DNA from: Triops longicaudatus
Taxonomy: Eukaryota > Arthropoda > Branchiopoda > Notostraca > Triopsidae
NCBI GenBank assembly: GCA_022885665.1
Contig: JAGQDJ010000615.1
Span: 1 to 64,000, forward strand
Direction: 5' to 3'
Length of the DNA: 64,000 nt
Both the position numbers and the translations under genes were made by a program. Shown in pieces: positions 12,357-20,968 of the stretch. The notes beneath the pieces are model-generated. The model was not told the origin of the DNA. It did no database searches and was given only the letters and a program-made list of their open reading frames with translations. The first letter of the stretch is position 1, and each line of letters starts with the position of its first letter.

Positions 12357-14456
12357 NTTTTTTTTTTTAGTAGGATCGACGGAGATTGTGCTAGCGATGG
12401 AGTCGGTCATCGACAAAAGTTGGAAAGTTGGCGTGGACTTCTTTGTTGAAGAGGAAACTTTGGTGTCCCAGGATGGAGAAAGTGTGCAGGTACAGTATCG
12501 ATCGTTGCTAAGTTTATCTTTATCCTCGTTTTACGAGTTTTGACCATGCATGTGCCTCGCTTTACGTCATTACCACGTTACAGTGCATTCACAGTTGCCG
12601 TTGAATCGTAAAAGCCTTTTGGTAATGTTTAAATAATTCGTTTAAAGAATTTAACACATCAACGAGAAAAATATTGTTAAGTATTTTAGAAGTAGCAAGT
12701 CCATAAAAAAGCACGTGTATGCAAACGTGATTTTATATAATTATAAGTTAATTAGATGCTTTAGGAAGGTAAATTTACGATTTCCTTCGTTTAAGCAAAA
12801 GAAATCGGCTAGTTTTCCGAATAGAACGTCGCCATCCTGGATTTAGATCACATTTTTTCCCGCTCTTACAGTATTTCCGCCTATGTCTGAAGCAAGTAAT
12901 GCGGGAAAACGTAATCGGGAATCAAAATTAGATAACGTGGTATAAAATGAGAAAAAGAATTTGAATAAAAGTTCAGAAACAAGTAAAACGTATGAAAACT
13001 GTTGTTTGAACTTTTTCTCAAGCAAAACGCAAATTAATCGAATTAACGTACTGTAAAGTGGGGTTATTTTAGATAGGTAGCTTCAGACATTTTAAGGGAA
13101 AGACGTAAGGTTTTATACTGCTCCTGAACTACTCAACACGCGCTACAAACGAGGTGTTCTCAGATTCAGCGATGTTTAGTTTTCTTAGTTAGCAAAATAT
13201 TTTTTTTTTATTTTCACACATTTCATCACAAAGGATATTGAAAGAAGATTATATTTGGGTACGTTGTTAGTGTCTTCGAAGTTCACTACCAAAAGTAACT
13301 GACAGCTAGAAACTCCGCTCTTTTCGGAAATATAATATATAAATCAGTTTTATCAGAAATATATCAGTTTTTATGGCACATATGTGAAAACAAAGTCATA
13401 GCCTTTTCTCTCAAGGCAAATCCGATTTTCAACGTTAATCAGCAAACTCCGACCCTTTTCCCATGTTATTGCTTTATGCGGTTTTCGATAGGGAGCTTCG
13501 CTGTTAGGAAAGTCACGACTTGCATCGAAAAAACGCACGAAAACGTAACTCAGACACCAAATGCCCTTTCAGAGTTGGGCATACTGTTTGGAACAAGACT
13601 AAATTTGTAATGAAAACCAAAGGATTTGCAAAGAGGAGCGAATGTAAAGGAACCTAAGTTTTAAGGCTTACTTCCCCATTTTCTGCCGTTCTCTTTTAAT
13701 TCATATTTTTTCTTAGAAATATTGAAGTGATTTTTTTAAAATATAATTGTCAGCAGTGTTTGGCTAATCCACATTAAAAATGTCAATAAGAATTTTCCGC
13801 AAAAACATTATTTCTGAACTTTATTCGTGCAATTTCGTGTTCGCGTTCAAATTTGTACCTGCGTGGGTCATTTTGAATGTGTTCTTTACAAGTAAAATAC
13901 TCACACGCCAGCACGTAAATAAAACTCAGTACATCATCGGATTCTATACGTTAGCCTGTAGAACTAAGTTTCTTATTTCGGTTTTACTTGAAAATTGGCA
14001 CAAAATAGATAAGAAAAACGAAAAAAGCGCGCCTATTTGTCAATATGACCCCAGTTGACGGTAATGCACGACTTGCATTAAATGTATAAAAACTGTAGAT
14101 AAGTCATGAACCGGAGTATATTGTCTATACTTTAAAGCATTTGCAAGTGTTTTCGTGATTGTTTCTGTTTCATTGTTGCTAATTTTGAATTGTTTCTTTC
14201 TTTCAAGGGTTCGCACGTAACGATGGAGGCGGGGACTTACATCTTACAATGGCGCGTTAGTGATTCTCCGTATACCATGCATCGCATAGATCTGATTGAC
14301 TCTCTGACAGGCCCAAAGGCCAAAATTATGTATTTCTATGAAATATTGAGTTCGGATCATTATAGAGGTTCCATGTCCAGCCTGCAATCTGCCCATAGTG
14401 GTTTTTCATCCCTAAGCCAGCAAACTTTATCTGATCAGTCAATTGCTTCTCGATAA
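7808..14456 (+). CDS. SEC14L1: SEC14-like protein 1/5 (real-time type), PRELI + CRAL-TRIO + GOLD
   Basis: Lipid-binding and trafficking protein. Thirteen exons join in frame: 7808-7870, 9177-9326, 9424-9555, 9853-9981, 10041-10290, 10736-11041, 11138-11226, 11407-11544, 11623-11743, 11797-11915, 11988-12252, 12371-12489 and 14208-14456; 2130 nt, 709 aa, the family's usual length of about 715. The N-terminal PRELI/MSF1 domain (MVQQYQSPVRVYKYPFEL; FEQSGTLDVKSFFGFES) covers about residues 1-175. An acidic Ser-rich linker follows. The CRAL-TRIO N domain (LLRFLRARNFHLEKAREML) and lipid pocket (WTLLVDLDGLNMRHLWRPG; EANYPDTLSRILITRAPRV) cover about 275-500, and a GOLD domain about 520-680. The C-terminus has the family's Ser-rich end (HSGFSSLSQQ). 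Exon 12 is preceded by a long poly-T tract and a TAGTAG tandem acceptor. It is the orthologue of Drosophila retm and vertebrate SEC14L1/5; which vertebrate paralogue is closer cannot be decided here. Confidence 0.95.
12306..12368. repeat. Poly-T tract with an ambiguous base
   Basis: About 60 consecutive T, with an N at 12357, directly before the acceptor of SEC14L exon 12. It serves as an extreme polypyrimidine tract; its true length is probably uncertain in the assembly. Confidence 0.9.
13060..13500. repeat. Dispersed repeat copy A
   Basis: A segment of the last SEC14L intron shares several diverged blocks, in the same order and orientation, with 51830-52215. The shared blocks include CTGCTCCTGAACTA, TTCACTACC and AAACTCCGACCCTTTTCCC. 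No terminal repeat or ORF is visible, so it is probably an old interspersed element. Confidence 0.55.
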
Positions 14457-14835
14457 CTGCCTATCCTTAGGAGTTAAAAATTTACTGTACAACGGCGGTT
14501 AGTGGTTGTTCCAGACTCTTTTACTGCCAATTTCAGGTGGCAAGAGTCCTTTTTTTCTCTCCTTGTGGTAAGGATATTAATTGAAAGTGTTGAGCTGTTC
14601 TAGAAACAAATATTATGGAACTCTTTTACGGATCATCGTAGAAAAATCTCCTCCGAAAAAATGTGTATCCACGTTATGGAAGTTGTTAAGCGCTGTATAC
14701 GTAACATTTAACCTGCTGTCAGACAAAATCTCATATATATATACATATAAAAATCATGTTGGAAGTTGTAGGTATGCAGTGAAAATTGTATTCAAAAATG
14801 TGTTTCATTGTTTAAGTAAGCAATAATGAAAAACA
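14457..14835. other. Convergent intergenic spacer (SEC14L / PHF5A)
   Basis: Only 379 bp separate the two stop codons of genes on opposite strands, so the 3' UTRs must be short or overlap. Nothing else is seen here. Confidence 0.6.
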
Positions 14836-15350
14836 CTATCTTTTCTTGAAGCCGTATTTCTTTCTCTCGTAGAACAAATCGGTTTTCGAACTTCCAAGGT
14901 TTACGATCTTCGGGCAACCGTCTCTCTATAAATTCAAACAAACGAAAACACGTTATACGTGATATGTTAGAATAGTTAAATTCATTACGTCTTTTTCTTG
15001 GATTGTGCATTCTTTGCAGTAGTAAGCATCTGAAACTCCAGGACCACCACAAATTACACAACGCCCTTGGTATGAGCCGTAATTGCATTCATCACAGATG
15101 CGGACAAGGGTGCATGGCCTTACGTATGAATCGCAGATGACACATTTGCCATCGCATTTTTCACATAATCGTCCAATAGCTATGAAAAGAAAGCAAGGGT
15201 AGAAATTGCGAGCGTGTGTTGCGAAATAATATTAAAATCACCGGTGTCATTAGCGAATAAGGATGCCTCGAAATAACACCGGACTCGTATCTACGTACCT
15301 ACACCAGGTTGTTTTCTGCAAAATATCAAATCAGGATGATGTTTGGCCAT
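14836..15350 (-). CDS. PHF5A: PHD finger-like domain protein 5A (SF3b subunit)
   Basis: Core subunit of the SF3b complex of the U2 snRNP; with SF3B1 it forms the pocket for the branch-point adenosine. Three exons on the minus strand, 15350-15299, 15179-14989 and 14925-14836, join in phase to 333 nt, giving 110 aa, exactly the length of the human protein. It begins MAKHHPDLIFCRKQPG and carries the full set of paired cysteines of the zinc-knot fold (CEKCDGKCVICDS, CTLVRICDECNYG, CVICGGPG, YYCKEC). It ends KTDLFYERKKYGFKKR, as in the family. Very highly conserved, no missing residues. It lies head to head with RpL3. Confidence 0.98.
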
Positions 15351-15560
15351 TGTTTATTTCTAGCGTTTACAGTCGCGCGAACTACAACTGACTCTAGTGA
15401 AATCCGGGTTTGCCAACACCGGGCAAGCGGATCCACAACCGCGGTCTGTGGGAGCAGGGTTTCTTATCTCATCCGCTTGGAGTGCGCCGGTTGGCAAAGG
15501 CAAAACGGAACCGGTACCAAGCTCTGTCTTCTGTTCTTTGCCGTTCCTGGTAGCGCTAAC
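15351..15560. promoter_or_regulatory. Bidirectional promoter between PHF5A and RpL3
   Basis: The two start codons are 210 bp apart on opposite strands, so both promoters and 5' UTRs must fit in this GC-richer stretch. No TATA box is visible. A pyrimidine-rich TTCTTTGC at about 15534 resembles the TCT/TOP initiator of ribosomal protein genes; this is inference. Confidence 0.55.
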
Positions 15561-18500
15561 ATGGTAAGTTTATCCGCTCTCTCCCTTGTAACTTCTGTGC
15601 TCGTGTTTTGTAATCCGAATTTATCTTTATCAGTTTGAGTCATCCGAAGTTAAAAGTTTTTTAAAGGTGTAGGGCGCAGATTTGCTCAAAAGTTAAAGTA
15701 GTTTTTTGCCATATCGAACGTTTTTTAAATGAAAAGCTTGAAGTTTTTTGGAATCTTCCATCTTGAATAGTGAAAGCTGTATCCAGCATTCCACGCCGCG
15801 AAAACTTGCATTAGTGTCGTATCAGTCCTTCTTACACTTAATTGTCTTTAGCTTGTGTGCTTCACATGGATTAACATCTGTTCAAATGCCGTTGAAATAA
15901 GCTATGAAATTTTACTGAACAATGCTTAACATGCGGCAGCCATTTCGTAGATTCGCCTTCATGAACATGGCCGTCTTCTGTTTCTTCCGCGTGTCAGCTT
16001 TCTATGAAGGAACTTGTCACTTACGTTTTCTCTTTTACTTCAGTCGCACAGGAAATTTAGTGCACCCCGTCATGGGTCCATGGGATTTTATCCCAAAAAG
16101 CGTTCTCGTCAACATCGTGGTCGCGTGAAGTCCTTCCCCAAGGATGACCCAAGCAAGCCTGTTCACCTGACTGCCTTCATTGGCTACAAAGCTGGCATGA
16201 CCCACATTGTCCGTGAAGTCGACAAACCTGGCTCAAGTATGATCAAAATTCCGAATCAGTTCTCGCGAATTTGTAGTTGTCTTGATGAATCTACAGTTGC
16301 CCAGCTGACGCCTCGTTGGCTGGGTGGTGACGCGGGAGTTACTCTCAATGTAGCCTATTCTCAGTCACGCTGTAGGAAAGTAAACTTTTACTCGGCAACG
16401 AGTAAATGCCCCCCCATATTCCTAATCTCTGCTTGAACTCCTATGGGGTGAGGACGCTTGGGAAAAACCATGGGGTGGACATTTTCATTTAAAACATTTT
16501 TCGTAACTCGTTCAGTTTCAAACTTTCAAAATTTCTCGCTATGTGTTCCCATTTTTTCTAATTCAAGATTCGAAAGGGTTATGCAAATGATATCTAGGTG
16601 AAAAACTAGAGAGAATATGCGAGTAATAAACATTTTCCTTCTACAGAGGTGAACAAGAAGGAAGTCGTGGAGGGAGTCACCATTTTGGAAACCCCGCCCA
16701 TGGTCATTGTCGGTATTGTTGGTTACGTCGCCACCCCCAAGGGCCTCCGTGGTCTTCGTACTGTCTGGGCTGAACATTTGTCCGAAGACTGCCGTCGTCG
16801 TTTCTATAAGAACTGGTGAGTAAAATTATGCCAAAATGTCTCAACAAATCGAGTCACAGAAAAAGTCGCTGTGTAACCATGATGAACCCCTATAAGGTAT
16901 CTAATTTTAAGGAGCGTTGCTATGAAGCCTGTTAACTAGGGCGAACTGAGACACAGTGACTTTATTCTTCTTATTTTCATCAAAAGAAAAGGTTCTCATT
17001 CAATGTCCCATTGGTGAACAGTTTTGCCCTCCGCTGCACGCCAACGCGTGAAATGAGAGTAGAACTCGTTTTGCTCTAGCTCCGCTTGGCGTCGTTGCGT
17101 CAATGAGCTATGACCATTTTTGAAACCTCAGACTTAAAAGTCTCCGCTGGGTTATCGTGGCCTAAGAGACTGAAACTGGGGTGTGGCCAACTTTTGCATC
17201 GTTTTGCTTCCTCTACTTCAGGTACCGTTCCAAGAAGAAGGCTTTCACAAAGGCCTCCAAGAAATGGCAAGACGATTTGGGCAAGAAGATGATCGAGAAG
17301 GATCTCAAGATCATGGCCCGTTACTGCAAGGTTATCCGTGTCATCGCCCACACCCAAATGAAACTCTTGCGCCAACGTCAAAAGAAGGCCCACATTATGG
17401 AAATCCAATTGAACGGTGGTACCATTGCTGACAAGATCAAATGGGCCCGCGAACACTTGGAAAAGCCTGTCGATATCAAGTCTGTCTTCACCCAAGACGA
17501 AATGATTGACTGCATTGGTGTAACCAAGGGCAAGGGCTTCAAAGGTAAATTATAAGCTTTTCATTTTATTGAGAGAGTTTAGAAATAGTGATGAAACGGA
17601 GCTAAGCGTACCAGAACAATTTTGTTGAGATTAGTACTCTGTTGCCTTCCTTCTGATGACATTCTAAATTATTTCTTTGAAAGAAAGATTGAGTTTCTGT
17701 TGCTAATTTGACATTGTTTAAATTAGGTGTGACTTCTCGTTGGCACACACGCAAGTTGCCTCGCAAGACGCACAAGGGTCTCCGTAAGGTCGCTTGTATC
17801 GGTGCTTGGCATCCTAGCCGCGTCCAGTTTACCGTAGCTCGCGCTGGTCAAAAGGGTTACCACCACCGTACTGAGATGAACAAGAAGATCTACCGAATCG
17901 GTGCTGGTATCCACACCAAGGACGGCAAGGTGAGAATCTGCAACACTTTCGATGTATTTTTTCGGTCGTAGAACGTGATTGAAAATGGTTAATTTGCTTT
18001 GTGTTTATGAAGAATGTGAGGCGAGCCCCAGAGTCACCTGTTTTGTCGCTTCTGATGTTCATGTGCTAGGGGATCTCGCAAATTAAAAATCGCTTTTCCT
18101 TATGCTCCGGCGTGGTCTTGAATATTGTGACCAGTTGGATACCTCGATCAGCGACATTTTTTCTTGGGAATTTTCTTGTAGAGGAATAGTCAAGGAAATT
18201 TTGGACTGAATTCTCATGCAATGTTTCGTATTTCAGGTTATAAAGAATAATGCCTCCACCGATTACGATTTGACCGAGAAGTCCATCACCCCCATGGGTG
18301 GCTTCCCCCACTATGGTGAAGTGAACAACGACTTCATCATGATCAAGGGTTGCTGCATGGGTCCCAAGAAGCGTGTGATCACCTTGAGAAAGGTAAAAAT
18401 TGTCTCTTTTTTCGACAGTTCGTTAATTTTACATGATGAAATTATCATAGAGCCTATATTTTTAATGAGAATTGGTGATTATGAATGATAGGGCTGAGCT

Positions 18501-18744
18501 TTTTCACTACAAAATATGTTAAGCTTGAGGTTAACGAATTAGAATTTTGACGATTTTTGTATCTTTGCAGAGCTTGGTTACCAACACCAAACGTGTGGCC
18601 ACCGAGAAGATCGAGCTCAAGTTCATCGATACTTCTTCCAAGTTTGGTCACGGTCGCTTCCAGACCCCGGCTGACAAGGCTGCTTTCATGGGCCCTACTA
18701 AGAAGGACCGTGTCAAGGCTGAGGCTGCTGCCACCAAGGCTTAA
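15561..18744 (+). CDS. RpL3: 60S ribosomal protein L3 (uL3)
   Basis: Large-subunit protein whose extended finger reaches the peptidyl-transferase centre. Seven exons: 15561-15563 (the ATG alone), 16044-16236, 16647-16815, 17222-17544, 17727-17929, 18237-18392 and 18571-18744. All phases agree; 1221 nt, 406 aa, normal for the family. It begins MSHRKFSAPRHGSMGFYPKK and contains the core WHTRKLPRKTHKGLRKVAC and the WHPSRV and GYHHRTEMNKK segments around the finger loop. It ends GPTKKDRVKAEAAATKA. The start codon followed at once by an intron is also found in vertebrate RPL3. Codon use is markedly more GC-rich and biased than in neighbouring genes, as expected for high expression. Introns 3 and 4 carry C/D snoRNAs. 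Confidence 0.99.
16387..16406 (+). other. Perfect 8-bp hairpin with GCAA tetraloop in RpL3 intron 2
   Basis: TTTACTCG, GCAA, CGAGTAAA: an uninterrupted stem closed by a GNRA-type loop, in the middle of RpL3 intron 2. Its role is unknown; it could be part of an RNA structure in the pre-mRNA or chance. Confidence 0.4.
16865..16960 (+). ncRNA. C/D box snoRNA, RpL3 intron 3 (target unassigned)
   Basis: C box ATGATGA at 16879-16885 and D box CTGA at 16946-16949. They are enclosed by a 10-bp terminal stem: GTCGCTGTGT (16865-16874) pairs with ACACAGTGAC (16951-16960) with one G-U pair. The boxes are about 60 nt apart. The stretch upstream of the D box ends TTAACTAGGGCGAA, for which I know no confident rRNA partner. 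Being intronic in a ribosomal protein gene is the usual setting for these RNAs. Confidence 0.7.
17578..17668 (+). ncRNA. SNORD83: C/D box snoRNA, SNORD83-like, RpL3 intron 4
   Basis: C box GTGATGA at 17588-17594, D box CTGA at 17653-17656, with TTTAGAA (17578-17584) and TTCTAAA (17662-17668) able to pair as a terminal stem. The 14 nt just before the D box, CTGTTGCCTTCCTT, pair with the conserved 18S rRNA stretch AAGGAAGGCAGCAG along its whole length with one G-U. The D-box-plus-five rule puts the 2'-O-methyl on the fifth nucleotide of that stretch. From memory this is the adenosine equivalent to human 18S Am468, guided by SNORD83A/B, which are also in RPL3 introns. The box spacing and guide position are seen in the sequence; the orthology is inferred. 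Confidence 0.85.
18431..18499 (+). ncRNA. Weak C/D snoRNA candidate, RpL3 intron 6
   Basis: ATGATGA at 18433-18439 and CTGA at 18494-18497 have plausible spacing in an RpL3 intron, and the GATAGGG before the D box could pair for eight bases with 18S (CCCTATCA). No terminal stem is evident. It may be chance in AT-rich sequence. Confidence 0.25.
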
Positions 18745-18879
18745 ATTGTTTGCCAATCAGTGTCCCAATGCCATCAGGGTTAATACATTGATAAACGCGA
18801 AATGAATTGATCTTATTGTATTATATGAATTGTATATATATAAATTTTCTGAAAGGAACTTCAAAATGTTGTCCGCAAC

Positions 18880-19480
18880 TTATTGTGAAGGTGCTTTATT
18901 TTGAGATTCAAGGCGTTCTGACCAAAGCATATTATTTGGGTCCAAGGGATATTTACGTAAGGTTTTACATTGAAGACAAGTCCAGACGCACACTTTGTTC
19001 AGAGCGTTAAACTTTTTGTGTTTCTTGCGTTTAGGGGTATTAACACTCCTGATACGGACAGTGGCTGAGATACCGGGTGTAAGGACGCCACTGCAGCCTT
19101 TGCATAGCGTACGTTTGACGGATGGATCCCTTCAGGAAAGGAAAAATTTGGTTAGATAATTCGTTTTTAGCTAAGGTATAAAACATACATTTTCTGTTGC
19201 AACTTCCTGCCAAGGCTGATTAAATGTGAACCGTATAAAGCAGTCAACGATAGATACTCTGGTATGTTCTCTGCTATCATCCCAGTAGCCTAGAGTAGGT
19301 AAGGTAAACAAGAAATGGGTTAAGCGGGTAGATGATAGATTCACAATTGTTTAAATGGACAAAAGACAGGAAACAGAAAAACTAACAACTACCAAACTAG
19401 CAAAAAAATACCTGGTGTAAGAAATTCATTCTTTGGAGGCCATCTTTTCCTGGTAGTTGTTTCTTAATGGGTTTCCCCAT
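18880..19480 (-). CDS. RPP21: Ribonuclease P protein subunit p21
   Basis: Zinc-ribbon subunit (Rpr2/Rpp21 family) of nuclear RNase P, which removes 5' leaders from pre-tRNAs. Three minus-strand exons, 19480-19412, 19289-19189 and 19129-18880, join in phase to 420 nt, 139 aa (human about 154). The N-terminal helix contains GLQRMNFLHQ, matching the family's RLNFLYQA motif. The zinc ribbon is DPSVKRTLCKGCSGVLTPG, then TATVR-like SATVRIRS, then CVWTCLQCKTLRKYP, supplying four cysteines (CxxC...CxxC). A basic loop (NTPKRKKHKKF) lies between the two pairs, and MLWSER follows as in the family. It is convergent with RpL3, stop codons 136 bp apart, and lies downstream of the DEG/ENaC gene on the same strand. 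Confidence 0.92.
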
Positions 19481-20968
19481 ATTTAACCAGTAGGTCTAAT
19501 AGCGTTATTCTGCAAGGTAAAATATAAAACCTCGTACAACTTTGAACTTTTTAACACTTGTGTTTACGCCGATGTTCCTGAATGCTAACCGACGACTCTA
19601 GTGCAAGTCACTTAACTAAAGCGACCGCTTACCTGCGTTGTAGGCTGGGCATAATGAACTGAAAGATTGGGATTGGCTTTCACATCTTAACTAAACTTTC
19701 TGCGGCTTAGTCTAATATGCACGTAATTTGTTACACAAAACTGAATTTCGGAGATTTTTCAGCAAGTTTTTAAAGACAAAATACGTAGAAGTAAGCTGTC
19801 TAAGACCAGCGAGTAGTATAATTATACTTGCTAAACTGAATGTGAAACAAGAGTTTCGAATGTAAAATCTTTTACTCTTTGAAATATCCGTATGAAAATA
19901 ATACATATCAAATTGGAAATCAAACAAAACGGCAGATCATATCTAGACCTTTTTTCAAATGAAACTTCAAATAAGATATAAATCGTAGACCTATTATGCG
20001 GCGTGAAATTACAGAGTAACAGATGACGTTGCTTCGAAATACTCCGTATTGACGCGTTTCTGACATTTTTACGTTCGAATTTTATAATTAAAAGGTCTGC
20101 AGATATTGACGTCTTAGTGCACGATTGCGATACAATTTAGTCAAAAATGTTGTAGGAATTCATATGTCCATAAAGCCTACATTTCTAGGGCTTTGATTAG
20201 TAGAATAGTACACTTAATTATTTTGGAAATCACCATGTGCGTCATCTTAAAAGTGGAATATTGATTTTGAAATTAGAAGGAAATGAATAAGTGTCCTGAG
20301 TACACATTTTGTGGAGTTTTACCTTATGCATACTGTTGAACTAGATAGAAAATGATCCCTTCTGGCTTCCCAACGCAGGAAATTATTTACAACCACTTTT
20401 CTGCCTTCAAGCTAACACCCGACCAGCAGAAAGACAGGAATTTCAGGGAATACAAAATTTTCTTGCATATTTTTAAGAAATCACTTTCTGCGTTTAAATT
20501 ATTTGTTTTTCACGATTCTAATAATATACTTTAAAATCCTCGGCTTACGAGAACAGAACCCATCGATTTTGGCGGCCGGACTTGTTTCCCGCGTATGTGT
20601 GAATAAAAAATGGCCAATTTTGTTGGTACAACAATTTATTTTACGAGAAATATGAGAAAAGGAGCACTTCTCACCTGGGGACAAAACACAAGTTCTATTT
20701 TTGCGGCTATCGAAGATTTACTCCTGGGTTACAGCAGATAATTATTATTTTATTTACTAACAGTAATCGGTAGAAATCTCCCCAATAGTCGACATTCATC
20801 GTATCATCCGTCAGTGTCGCTTCAAACGTTGTCAATAATCACTTTATAATATTGGACTTTATAATAAAAATATTCCGTTTGATTTTTCGCGCTTAGGGGT
20901 AACTATGACACTCGGCTGAAAAGCAATTCGAGAAGTACGTTTATTTGGGTAGGCAATATCATGGTTAT
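19481..20968. other. Intergenic region
   Basis: AT-rich spacer between RPP21 and the channel gene, both minus. No exon with splice signals was recognised; open frames here are short and of biased composition. Confidence 0.5.

Noticed and set aside
13780..14058. 92-codon plus-strand frame in the last SEC14L intron
   Set aside because: No acceptor or donor in phase with flanking exons, and residues reflect AT-rich sequence; SEC14L is complete without it.
15309..15638. 109-codon plus-strand frame over the PHF5A/RpL3 promoter
   Set aside because: It overlaps PHF5A exon 1 antisense and the RpL3 start codon in another frame; composition is not protein-like.
16270..16310. TGATGA and CTGA in RpL3 intron 2 as a third C/D snoRNA
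   Set aside because: Boxes are only about 25 nt apart and no terminal stem is found.
17100..17495. 131-codon minus-strand frame opposite RpL3 exon 4
   Set aside because: A shadow of the highly biased RpL3 codons.
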